From the NCBI GenBank assembly GCA_900544635.1, contig UQVV01000029.1, positions 1 through 12,729 on the forward strand: a DNA stretch of 12,729 bases, written 5' to 3'. The stretch comes from an uncultured Cloacibacillus sp. GTDB lineage: Bacteria > Synergistota > Synergistia > Synergistales > Synergistaceae. The notes under the pieces are model-generated. The model searched no databases. It had not been told where the DNA came from and saw only the letters and a program-made list of their open reading frames with translations. A program made the position numbers and the translations under genes. Shown here one piece after another: positions 1-6,284 of this stretch; the stretch's first letter is position 1, and every line of letters starts with the position of its first letter.

Positions 1-468
1 ATCTTTGGAGACGGAGTCAGACAGCGGCGAACTGGATTTTCCGGTTTCGCGTATAGTTTCGCCGCCGGTCCAGCCCCAGAGGTAATTTGCAAAACTTCCG
101 TGTTCTTCGCGGATTTTGATGAAGACGCGCGCGTTTGTGACGGCGGCTTTTATTTTAAGGCGGTTGCGTATGATTCCGGCGTCGCCCATAAGTTCTTCGA
201 CTTTTTCGCCGCCGTACGCCGCGACTATGTCCCAGTCGAAGCCGTCGAATGCGCGCCGGAAGGCTTCGCGTTTGTTCAGCACGCATTCCCATGATAGGCC
301 GGCCTGAAAGCATTCGAGCAGCAGCATTTCAAAGAGCTTACGGTCGTCGCGCACCGGCACGCCCCATTCATGGTCGTGGTAGGCGATATAGGCTTCGTTC
401 TTCGGGTTCGCCCAGAAACAGCGTTTTTTGCCGTCGGCCCACGCGCAGCCTTTCGTCCTGCCGTCCAT
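1..468 (-). CDS. tag: DNA-3-methyladenine glycosylase I, C-terminus beyond the window
   Basis: Base-excision repair enzyme that removes 3-methyladenine from alkylated DNA. I translated the minus strand from the ATG at 468-466; the frame stays open for 156 codons to base 1, so about 30 residues of a family usually near 190 are missing, including the expected C-terminal zinc ligands. Recognition rests on the Tag hallmarks AYHDHEWGVP (residues 29-38), KLFEMLLLE (44-52), QAGLSW (55-60) and DAGIIRNRLKI. By alignment with E. coli Tag, Glu52 corresponds to catalytic Glu38, His31 to zinc ligand His17 and Cys17 to Cys4. About 13 residues precede the usual start and carry an extra Cys8 in a GCAW motif; no other start codon is available there. 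The start shares one base with the stop of the upstream alkyltransferase (TAATG), which implies translational coupling. Identity is confident. Confidence 0.93.
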   Translation of the reverse strand, partial: MDGRTKGCAWADGKKRCFWANPKNEAYIAYHDHEWGVPVRDDRKLFEMLLLECFQAGLSWECVLNKREAFRRAFDGFDWDIVAAYGGEKVEELMGDAGIIRNRLKIKAAVTNARVFIKIREEHGSFANYLWGWTGGETIRETGKSSSPLSDSVSKD

Positions 469-1004
469 TACAGCGCAGTACCTTTCTTAGGCGTGAAGAA
501 GCGCGATACGTCGACGCCCTCGTGTTCCAACAACCTGATTTTTGCCGCGATTCCGCCCGCGTAGCCAGTGAGGCTGCCGTTCGCGCCGACGACGCGGTGG
601 CACGGGATTATTATGGAAATTGGGTTGTGGGCGACGGCTCCGCCTACCGCCTGCGCGGACATCGGCCTTCCGCTCTGAGCGGCGATTTTCTTTGCTATCG
701 CGCCGTAGGTCGTGACTTCTCCGTACGGTATTCCGCATAGGATTTTCCACACAGCCTGGCGGAAATCGCCGCCGTTCGGGCGAAGGGGAAGCTCCGACGG
801 GAGCGGCATCTCTCCGGCGAAGTAGCGGTCGAGCCACAGCCGCGCCGACGAAAATACCGGAAGGCCGTCGTTTTCCGCCGCCTCGCCCGTCACGGTATCC
901 CCGAAATATTTCTGTCCCTCTATCCAAAGTCCCGCTATATTTTCTCCGTCGCTTGCGAGAACAAGCGCTCCGAGCGGCGAAGCGTACTTCGTACGGTAAT
1001 ACAA
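468..1004 (-). CDS. ogt: Methylated-DNA--protein-cysteine S-methyltransferase
   Basis: Suicide repair protein that transfers alkyl groups from O6-alkylguanine or O4-alkylthymine in DNA to its own cysteine. The 178-residue product has the small N-terminal domain and the C-terminal methyltransferase domain: FRQAVWKIL (81-89), IPYGEVTTYGAIA (92-104), the active site IIIPCHRVVG (131-140) with acceptor Cys135, then GSLTGYAGG (143-151). The helix before the active site reads AQAVGGAVAHNP, with Gln118 where human AGT and E. coli Ogt have the arginine finger; from memory this Gln form is common in anaerobe Ogt proteins. The start codon is TTG at 1004-1002, chosen because AGGAGG lies 7 bases upstream (1018-1013). 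It follows the small membrane-protein gene by 73 bases and overlaps the start of tag by one base, so both alkylation-repair activities probably come from one mRNA. It is the stand-alone form, without an Ada regulatory domain. Confidence 0.95.
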   Translation of the reverse strand: MYYRTKYASPLGALVLASDGENIAGLWIEGQKYFGDTVTGEAAENDGLPVFSSARLWLDRYFAGEMPLPSELPLRPNGGDFRQAVWKILCGIPYGEVTTYGAIAKKIAAQSGRPMSAQAVGGAVAHNPISIIIPCHRVVGANGSLTGYAGGIAAKIRLLEHEGVDVSRFFTPKKGTAL

Positions 1005-1077
1005 GACTTTTCCCTCCTCGCGTCACAAAGAGCTGCAAAAACTGAAGACTGAACACCCAGGCGCAAATTCGCACTCG

Positions 1078-1347
1078 CTATTTTTTGTCGTCGAGCGGCG
1101 GCAGCGGTTTTATCTCTTCGCCGTCGGTAAATTCGCGCTGCGGCCCCTCAGCTTTGCTGTACACCCAGTTTTCAAATTTGTCGTAGATCGCGTCGGACCA
1201 TGACGGGTTCGGCCACTGTTTTTTCTTCGCGGTGAGCGCGAGGCAGCCGCACATCATCGCGCCGAAGAACAGATACGGATGCTGCGTCGCGAGCGCGAGG
1301 CCGAAGAATATAAAGCAGAGCGATGCGAAGAGGTCTCTGAAGAACAT
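1078..1347 (-). CDS. Small two-helix membrane protein of unknown function
   Basis: I do not recognise a family. The product is about 89 residues (92 if translation begins at the GTG at 1356-1354). It has two hydrophobic segments, around LFASLCFIFFGLALA and YLFFGAMMCGCLALTA, joined by a short loop, then a basic stretch (KKKQW) and a polar, proline- and acid-rich tail ending in PPLDDKK. That layout fits a small inner-membrane hairpin with a cytoplasmic C-terminus. Both starts have a plausible ribosome site: AAGGA 9 bases before the GTG, AAGGG 10 bases before the ATG at 1347-1345; I prefer the ATG. A perfect TATAAT lies about 40 bases upstream, so this is probably the first gene of a unit with ogt and tag. 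Its link to alkylation repair is by position only. Confidence 0.7.
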   Translation of the reverse strand: MFFRDLFASLCFIFFGLALATQHPYLFFGAMMCGCLALTAKKKQWPNPSWSDAIYDKFENWVYSKAEGPQREFTDGEEIKPLPPLDDKK

Positions 1348-1383
1348 TTTTTCCACACCCTTTTATCCTTGTTTTCGGGAAAT

Positions 1384-1412
1384 ATTATAGCTTATCCGCG
1401 CCGCGGAAAAAG
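1384..1412 (-). promoter_or_regulatory. Candidate sigma-70 promoter for the membrane protein-ogt-tag unit
   Basis: Read on the minus strand, a perfect -10 hexamer TATAAT lies at 1389-1384. The matching -35 position (1412-1407) reads CTTTTT, which is poor. The predicted start, near 1377, would give a leader of about 20-30 bases. It lies just downstream of the dctM terminator, consistent with an independent unit. Confidence 0.4.
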
Positions 1413-1442
1413 CGCGGGAATGCGGAAGCGCGGAGCGCGGGC

Positions 1443-1474
1443 AAAAAAACAAGGCCGCCCGCGAAGGGACGGCC
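1443..1474 (-). terminator. Intrinsic terminator of the TRAP transporter operon
   Basis: On the minus strand an 8-bp stem (GGCCGTCC paired with GGGCGGCC, one G-T pair) closes a CTTCGC loop and is followed by TTGTTTTTTT. It begins about 40 bases after the dctM stop codon and separates that operon from the downstream repair genes. Confidence 0.85.
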
Positions 1475-1513
1475 ATGTATGCTTTTGTTTCCGTGCGGTC
1501 TGTCCGCGTCAGC

Positions 1514-2830
1514 TTACCAAGGCACACCGAGGACGACGTGCGGCAGGAAGAGGCAGACCTTCGGGATGTAGGCTGTGACGATGAGAACCGGCACCCAGCA
1601 GAGAAGCATGAAGGTGAGAGCCGGCTTCATTATCTCGTTGATGGGCGCTCCTCCCACTCGTCCGCTTAGGTAGAGGACCGGGGCGGCCGGCGGCGTGATG
1701 CATCCGAGGGCCGTGTTGACTCCGACGATGGCCGCGTAGTGAACGGGGTTGAAGCCGAGGTCGAGGATTATCGGGAGCAGTATCGGCGTCGTAAGGACGA
1801 CGACGCTGATGTCGTCCATCAGCATTCCCATGAGTACGAGGAAGAGGTTGATCATCATCATGACGACGATCGGGTTCGTCGAGATGGAGTAGAAGAGGTG
1901 CAGGACGCGGCCCGGCAGGTCTTCAAGGATGTAGAGGCGCGAGAGCATCGAGACGGAGTAGAGCATGACCATGATGACGCCCGTCGTGATGGCGCTTTCG
2001 ACTACGATGTTGAAGAGCCCTCTCCAGGTAAGTCCCTTGTAGACGTAAAGTCCTATCGGGATGCAGTAGAAGACGGCAAGGGCGGAGGCTTCGGTCGTCG
2101 TCATGACGCCGCCGTAGATTCCGCCGAGAACCATGAAGGGCATGACGAGCGCCGGAATCGCGAGGCGTCCGCGCTTCATGAACATGTCCATGCGCTCCTT
2201 GCCGGTGCGCTTGACTTCGACAAAGACTTCCTTATTGTTGCGAAGCATCCAGACGTTGATGATGCTGAGGAGGGCTATAGTGACGAAGCCCGGTCCGACC
2301 GTCGAAAGGAAGCAGGAGAGGACGGAGATGCCGCTTATCCAGGCGAAGATGATGAGCGTGGCGTTCGGCGGGATGAGGAGTCCGAGCAGCGAGGCGTTGG
2401 CCATAAGCGCGCAGGCGTGGCCCATCGGGTATCCGCCCTGCTTGAGACGCGGGAACATGATGGCTCCGATGCAGGAGAGCGTCGCGCAGGCAGCTCCGCA
2501 GATGGAGCCGAACACGGCGCAGGAGATGACGGCGACGATGCCGAGTCCGCCGCGGATATGTCCGACGAAGACGTCGACCATGTCGATGAGCTTTTCAGCG
2601 ATGCGTCCGCGCTCCATGATGCCGCCGGCGAGGATGAACATCGCTATCGCTATCAGCGAAACAGAGTTCATCTGCGTGAAGCCGTAAGGCAGAAGCTGCG
2701 TCGCGGGATATCCGGCTCCGTTCGCGCCGCCGAAGAAGATCAGCCACGCGCAGGAGGACATGAAGCTGACGGGAACGGGAACGCCTATCGCAAGGCAGAA
2801 TATAAGTATTACAAGCGCTACGTAAATCAT
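1514..2830 (-). CDS. dctM: TRAP transporter large permease subunit (DctM family)
   Basis: Membrane channel subunit of a tripartite ATP-independent periplasmic transporter, which uses an ion gradient to import an organic anion delivered by the binding protein. The 438 residues are almost wholly hydrophobic, with about a dozen membrane segments, the usual size. Family motifs are GGIMERGRIAEKLID (69-83), the loop ending GLLIPPNATLIIF (150-162), GGIYGGVMTTTEASA (236-250), MGMLMDDIS (334-342) and GCITPPAAPVLYLSG (376-390). The conserved small-residue stretch, usually Ser/Ala-rich, is cysteine-rich here (SCAVFGSICGAACATLSCIG, 103-122), and the usual IPPS is IPPN. GGAGG lies 9 bases before the ATG, and the ATG overlaps the dctQ stop as ATGA, so the two permease subunits are coupled. 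An intrinsic terminator follows. The substrate cannot be named; dctM is the family name and does not establish C4-dicarboxylate transport. Confidence 0.95.
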   Translation of the reverse strand: MIYVALVILIFCLAIGVPVPVSFMSSCAWLIFFGGANGAGYPATQLLPYGFTQMNSVSLIAIAMFILAGGIMERGRIAEKLIDMVDVFVGHIRGGLGIVAVISCAVFGSICGAACATLSCIGAIMFPRLKQGGYPMGHACALMANASLLGLLIPPNATLIIFAWISGISVLSCFLSTVGPGFVTIALLSIINVWMLRNNKEVFVEVKRTGKERMDMFMKRGRLAIPALVMPFMVLGGIYGGVMTTTEASALAVFYCIPIGLYVYKGLTWRGLFNIVVESAITTGVIMVMLYSVSMLSRLYILEDLPGRVLHLFYSISTNPIVVMMMINLFLVLMGMLMDDISVVVLTTPILLPIILDLGFNPVHYAAIVGVNTALGCITPPAAPVLYLSGRVGGAPINEIMKPALTFMLLCWVPVLIVTAYIPKVCLFLPHVVLGVPW

Positions 2831-3420
2831 TTGTTCTTACCTCCAAAAAGCGCCTTTCCGGCTCTTATCGTATCCCAGAGGAAATAGTAGGACATCGAGA
2901 GCAGGCCGAGGAATATCGCTGCATAAGCGGTCCAGAGCGGGATTCTCCAGGCGACCGTTTTAGGTATTGCAACGCCGGTACCGAGCGGTCCGAGGAACCC
3001 GAAGATGAAGTAGTCCCATCCGTATTTCGTGAAGAGGAGTGTTACCCCGAGGGTAATGACGCACTTTACGAAGATGAGTCCTCTCTTGAAAACGCCGTCT
3101 TTCAGGTATGCGGTGACGAGGTCGGCGGAGATGTGCGTCCCCGCGAATGCGCCGTATCCGGCTCCCATGAAGTAGAGCCAGAAGGCGAATATCTTGACCC
3201 ATTCCTCGTAGCCGTAGAGGTCCATTTCAAAGATGTAGCGCATCAGGGTCGCGGCCGTGATGATGACCATCAGCAGTATCGACATCACGAAGCATACGAC
3301 CGAATAGAAAGAAATGGTGATCTTGTCAAAAAGACATTTCGGCTGCCTTACGTTGACAACTTCCGTCTCTTCGGCGCAGGCGCAGCTGGCCTGGGCTTCG
3401 GTCTTTTTTTCGTCAGACAT
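2827..3420 (-). CDS. dctQ: TRAP transporter small permease subunit (DctQ family)
   Basis: Four-helix membrane subunit that pairs with DctM. The 197-residue product starts with a charged, cysteine-containing cytoplasmic tail of about 30 residues, then has hydrophobic segments near 36-58, 75-95, 117-140 and 160-182. The DctQ signature is visible as RYIFEMDLYGYEEWVKIF (61-78) followed by GTHISADLV (94-102), with the conserved Glu and His. GGAG sits 8 bases before the ATG at 3420-3418. The gene lies 101 bases after dctP across a strong hairpin and overlaps dctM by four bases, the normal P-Q-M order. Identity is confident; the substrate is unknown. Confidence 0.93.
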   Translation of the reverse strand: MSDEKKTEAQASCACAEETEVVNVRQPKCLFDKITISFYSVVCFVMSILLMVIITAATLMRYIFEMDLYGYEEWVKIFAFWLYFMGAGYGAFAGTHISADLVTAYLKDGVFKRGLIFVKCVITLGVTLLFTKYGWDYFIFGFLGPLGTGVAIPKTVAWRIPLWTAYAAIFLGLLSMSYYFLWDTIRAGKALFGGKNK

Positions 3421-3452
3421 TTAATAAACTCCTTTCAGACACGAAAATCCCC

Positions 3453-3476
3453 GAGGGGACGAACAGCCGTCCCCTC
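3453..3476 (-). promoter_or_regulatory. Strong hairpin between dctP and dctQ (attenuator or mRNA-stabilising element)
   Basis: A perfect 9-bp stem (GAGGGGACG with CGTCCCCTC) encloses a six-base loop in the 101-base spacer. On the minus strand it is followed by GGGGATTTTCG, so the U-tract is short and termination would be partial at most. Such a structure can keep binding-protein mRNA in excess over permease mRNA, which is common for TRAP and ABC operons; that role is inferred. Confidence 0.65.
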
Positions 3477-3521
3477 AGGAAAATTTTGCGTGCGTATTTT
3501 GATTTTCTCTCTCTCCAGAGC

Positions 3522-4523
3522 TTACAGCTCGCTCATTTTCTCCCGGAACTCTTTCATGAGCTCGACGCCGACTCCTGCCTTGCCCATTTCCTCCCAGGTC
3601 GCCATGCAGGCTTCCTTGATCGGGCGGAGCTCTTCTTCGGTGTATCTGAAGACCTTGACGCCGCGCTTTTCCATGAGGTCCATGTACTTCTCGTCCTCGG
3701 CCTGGGCGTTGTCTATCGAGAGCAGCGTGTACTTCTTAGCCACGTCGCGGAAGACCTGCTGATCCTCCGGCGTCAGCTTCTGCCACGACTTGTCGCTTAC
3801 CATGATTCCGAGATATTCCATGGAATAGTTCGTCGCGTACCAGTATTTGACTACGTCGCCGAGTATCGTGTAGGCGGCTGCCGTCGGGTATCCGTCGGCC
3901 GCGTCGCAGACGCCGGTCTGCATCGACTGGTAAACGTCGGGATACGGTATCGTAATCGGGCGGAAGCCCATAGCCTTGGCTCCGGTCATGTACGAAACCA
4001 TGTTCGGAACGCGCGTAAGCACGCCTTTGTCCACCTTCGGGTTGAGCGGCTCGATAAGAGGCTTCGTCGAGGCGATGCCTATAAAGCCTTCGACGTAGGA
4101 GCCGATCAGGTGGACGCCTACGGAGTTAAGGAACTCGTTGAGCTTGGTCGGGAACCATGCGCCGGGCGTCAGAGCCTTCTTCGCGGAATCGTATCCTGTG
4201 ACGAATCCGTTCGCGTAGGTCATTTCGAGGCGCGGGTCGAAGTCGGTCGCGAGCGACATGCAGGCCATGTCGACCGTCCCGCGCATCATCTCTTCCATAA
4301 CGAGCGTATAGTTTCCAAGCTGTCCGGCGGGATAAGTCTTTATCTCGACGCGGCCGTCGGTTCCTTCATTGATCTCTTTCGCCATCGCCTCCATGGTCTT
4401 AGTCGCCATGTGCTCCGGCGGCGACTGTCCGGCGAAGCGGAAGACGATCGGTGCGGCGGTTGCGGGGCCTGCCAAGGCCACAAAAATAAATACTGCAGCG
4501 AGCGTAAGCGCAAATCTCTTCAT
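3522..4523 (-). CDS. dctP: TRAP transporter periplasmic substrate-binding protein (DctP family)
   Basis: Exported receptor that captures the substrate and hands it to the DctQM permease. The product has 333 residues: a signal peptide (KRFALTLAAVFIFVALAG, likely cleaved after ATA near residue 23), then the DctP fold with HMATKTMEAMAKEINE (38-53), YPAGQLGN (64-71) and the ligand-binding segment around Arg171, the position that clamps substrate carboxylate in known DctP proteins. Next come GFRPITIPYPDVYQSMQTGV (186-205) and CDAADGYPTAA (206-216). The last replaces the more usual VDGxENP, so ligand specificity may differ from the malate/succinate type. The start at 4523-4521 was chosen over the open frame up to 4670 because it gives a clean signal peptide and has AGGGAG about 7 bases upstream. 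First gene of the operon, behind a repeat-rich leader. Confidence 0.94.
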   Translation of the reverse strand: MKRFALTLAAVFIFVALAGPATAAPIVFRFAGQSPPEHMATKTMEAMAKEINEGTDGRVEIKTYPAGQLGNYTLVMEEMMRGTVDMACMSLATDFDPRLEMTYANGFVTGYDSAKKALTPGAWFPTKLNEFLNSVGVHLIGSYVEGFIGIASTKPLIEPLNPKVDKGVLTRVPNMVSYMTGAKAMGFRPITIPYPDVYQSMQTGVCDAADGYPTAAAYTILGDVVKYWYATNYSMEYLGIMVSDKSWQKLTPEDQQVFRDVAKKYTLLSIDNAQAEDEKYMDLMEKRGVKVFRYTEEELRPIKEACMATWEEMGKAGVGVELMKEFREKMSEL

Positions 4524-4638
4524 GAAAAACTCTCCCTTCAGAATCATGTCATCAGTCAGCTGATAAGAAAACGCTGCTTGCACCGGCAGTGTAGCCGAAC
4601 TATACAACCCTCCTTCTGCACAGTTTCCCGCACTGTAT

Positions 4639-4721
4639 AAAATTGTGTAAATTGACAATAGTGCGTGCAAATTACGTTACAATAAATGACGCCGCTTGTC
4701 AAATATTTTTTACACAATTTT
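4639..4721. repeat. Inverted-repeat pair, likely operator for the dctP promoter
   Basis: AAAATTGTGTAAA at 4639-4651 recurs as its exact reverse complement at 4709-4721, and the adjoining TTGACAA (4652-4658) recurs inverted as TTGTCAA (4696-4702). The two blocks touch on one side and are 6 bases apart on the other. The left arm also contains an interrupted palindrome, ATTGT-N8-ACAAT (4642-4659). The right arm overlaps a minus-strand TTGACA that could be a -35 box. Paired dyads around a promoter suggest a transcriptional regulator, for example of a GntR or similar dimeric family; no regulator gene is in the window. Confidence 0.55.
4675..4703 (-). promoter_or_regulatory. Candidate dctP promoter
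   Basis: On the minus strand TTGACA (perfect -35) is followed after 17 bases by TAACGT, which keeps only the first, second and last bases of the -10 consensus. A start near 4670 would leave a leader of about 145 bases before dctP. The -35 box lies inside the inverted-repeat arm, which would allow repression. Confidence 0.35.
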
Positions 4722-4861
4722 ACGCCGCTTTTTAAATTCAACGCACGCAGGTTGATATTTCAATAACGAAAGTTCAAATATCTCTCCGCGGCAGTGAATA
4801 CAAAGCTGTAAAATCCGCTATTCCTCTGTCAAGGTACGAAAAATATTTACATTTACGATCA

Positions 4862-4900
4862 GTCTGACAAATTTATATAAAATATATAAAACTTTCAGAC
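4862..4900. repeat. 39-base AT-rich palindrome downstream of the chromate-transporter genes
   Basis: Two nested inverted repeats share one centre (4881): outer GTCTGA/TCAGAC (4862-4867 with 4895-4900) and inner TTTATATA/TATATAAA (4872-4879 with 4883-4890). It begins 58 bases past the stop of the downstream chrA half. It could fold in RNA as a 3' end structure or act as a DNA operator; no U-tract follows directly. Confidence 0.5.
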
Positions 4901-4957
4901 ATATACCGGCAATTATTATCCCGTCCGGGCTTCAGCGCCAGAAAAATTTTTTATGCC

Positions 4958-5491
4958 TTACTGCAAAAATACCGCTCCGAATACGCCGAAGCAGAGGAGC
5001 ATCACAGACGGATAATCTTTGACGAATTTACAATATTTTATGAGAAGCACGCCCGCGCAGAAAAGCGCGGCGGCTTTCCATCCGTTTTCCAAGGTCGCCA
5101 TAAACGGCGAGACGACCGACAGCGTCAGCAGCCCGGCGACGACGGGACGCAGCATAGCTTTGAACCTTTTGCTGCCGTCCGGCGAAACGCGTTTCAGCAC
5201 GGCGAGAATGACGCAGAGCGCGGCCACCGGAGCCGATACGAGCGCGAGCGTCGCGGCGAGCGAGCCCCAGAATCCCGCCTGCTGATAGCCCGCGAAGGTC
5301 GCGGCGTTTATCGCTATGGGGCCGGGCGTAACCTGCGATATCGCGACCAGCTGGTTGAAGCCGTCGCCTGTCATCCAGCCGTTCTTAATGACGAGCTGGT
5401 ACTCTATCAGCGGCAGCGTCGAAAGCCCGCCGCCGAAAGCCGTTATCCCGACCTGAAGAAAGGCCCACACGAGCTCGAAAATCTTCGTCAT
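4958..5491 (-). CDS. chrA: Chromate transporter (CHR family), second half-size subunit
   Basis: Membrane protein of the CHR family, whose best-known members export chromate; in most bacteria the natural substrate of the half-size forms is not known. The 177 residues correspond to one CHR domain: FGGGLSTLPLIE (19-30) near the N-terminus, then QLVAISQVTPGPIAINAATFAGY (47-69) with the family TPGP motif, and several more membrane segments up to the C-terminus. Its ATG overlaps the stop of the preceding half as ATGA, so the two are coupled and probably form a heterodimer equivalent to one full-length ChrA of about 400 residues. Family assignment is confident; chromate as substrate is not shown by the sequence. 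Confidence 0.9.
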   Translation of the reverse strand: MTKIFELVWAFLQVGITAFGGGLSTLPLIEYQLVIKNGWMTGDGFNQLVAISQVTPGPIAINAATFAGYQQAGFWGSLAATLALVSAPVAALCVILAVLKRVSPDGSKRFKAMLRPVVAGLLTLSVVSPFMATLENGWKAAALFCAGVLLIKYCKFVKDYPSVMLLCFGVFGAVFLQ

Positions 5492-6021
5492 CTCGCTGCG
5501 GCCCTCTCACGCGCGTACTGAAGAGCAAGCACCCCCGCCATAGCGGCGAACGGATGAACGTGGAACACTCCTATCGTAGAGATGACGAGCAGGTATGGGA
5601 CCAAGTTCCACCATTTGCCCCAGAGCGCGCCCTTAACGTTGTCGATTATCACAAGAAGAATTATCGCGCTCGTTCCAGCGAGGACGCCGCGGAAAAATCC
5701 CATTACGGCCGGAACGTCCGAATATTTAATTATCAGCGGGGACAGAAAGAGGATTATCAAAAACGGAGGCAGGACTGCGCCCGCTGCGGCCGCGAGGCTG
5801 CCGGCGAGCCCCTTGTAATATCTCCCCATGAGCCATGAGATAGAGACCGCGATTGGCCCAGGCATAGAAGCCGCGAGGCTTACCATGTCGGCGAAAACCT
5901 CTGGGTCGATGTCACCGCGTTTTTCCTGTTCAAGCTGAACCATGCCGAGGATGACTATCCCGCCGCCGAAGGTCACCGCGCTTATTCTGAAAAAGAATAC
6001 GAACAATTCCCACAAGCTCAT
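5488..6021 (-). CDS. chrA: Chromate transporter (CHR family), first half-size subunit
   Basis: First of two adjacent single-domain CHR proteins. The 177-residue product shows the N-terminal CHR motif FGGGIVILGMVQLEQEK (18-34), the SLAASMPGPIAVS motif (48-60) and about six hydrophobic segments. It differs clearly from its partner outside these motifs, so this is an old paralogous pair, expected to insert with opposite topology, as described for paired short-chain CHR proteins. The ATG at 6021-6019 follows GAGGGT by about 7 bases. It is the first gene of the leftward arm and starts 264 bases from the rightward LmeA-like gene. No chromate-responsive regulator gene (chrB) or similar is present here, so induction by chromate cannot be inferred. 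Confidence 0.9.
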   Translation of the reverse strand: MSLWELFVFFFRISAVTFGGGIVILGMVQLEQEKRGDIDPEVFADMVSLAASMPGPIAVSISWLMGRYYKGLAGSLAAAAGAVLPPFLIILFLSPLIIKYSDVPAVMGFFRGVLAGTSAIILLVIIDNVKGALWGKWWNLVPYLLVISTIGVFHVHPFAAMAGVLALQYARERAAAR

Positions 6022-6284
6022 ATTTCAACCCTCTGTTATACCAACCCCGTACATATTATATAACATCTCTGAAAATCCGATACCGACGAATAAAACGGCA
6101 TTGTAAAACAGATATATCAGATTATAAAATACTCGCTGCGAATTGGATAACGTTTTTTGCTTATTTTACGCTGTGCAAACGACTGAAAAAATCGCGGAAA
6201 GCGGCGCGGATATTCGCCGCCTCGCCCGAGCGCCCGTTATATTGTAAAATTATCGGCGTATCTTAGAATAAGAAGGTGCTGCAA
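6022..6284. promoter_or_regulatory. Divergent intergenic region between the leftward and rightward arms
   Basis: This is the point where gene orientation flips, so both flanking promoters should lie here. On the minus strand TATAAT occurs at 6060-6055, 34 bases before the chrA start, without a good -35. On the plus strand TAAAAT (6245-6250) and TAGAAT (6264-6269) precede the LmeA-like gene; the second would place the start too close to the ribosome site. A 6-bp GC hairpin (GCGGCG/CGCCGC, 6201-6220) is present. No gene is supported. Confidence 0.45.

Larger units (their letters stand above)
4524..4957. promoter_or_regulatory. AT-rich intergenic regulatory region upstream of dctP
   Basis: No gene is supported in these 434 bases. 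They hold the dctP leader and promoter on the minus strand, a long inverted-repeat pair (4639-4721), a weaker inverted repeat GATATTT/AAATATC (4754-4760 and 4776-4782), and an AT-rich palindrome (4862-4900) close to the end of the chromate-transporter operon. No convincing intrinsic terminator with a U-tract was seen for the chromate-transporter genes. Confidence 0.6.

Noticed and set aside
249-740. Plus-strand open frame opposite tag and ogt
   Set aside because: Arginine-rich shadow; the minus strand carries two recognised repair enzymes.
1739-2887. Long plus-strand open frame opposite dctM
   Set aside because: Highly charged, repetitive composition (Asp, Glu, Arg, His) typical of the antisense of a GC-rich membrane-protein gene; no ribosome site and no domain.
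3486-4640. Long plus-strand open frame opposite dctP
   Set aside because: Antisense shadow of a well-identified gene; no recognisable motif.
4524-4670. N-terminal extension of dctP to an ATG at 4670
   Set aside because: It would bury the signal peptide 49 residues inside the protein and would overlap the operator-like repeats; the ATG at 4523 has a good ribosome site.
4652-4690. Plus-strand promoter TTGACA (4652-4657) with TACAAT downstream
   Set aside because: Spacing is 20 bases, too long, and no plus-strand gene follows.
6276-6284. GTG start for the LmeA-like gene
   Set aside because: The GTG overlaps the AAGG that serves as ribosome site for the ATG at 6285.
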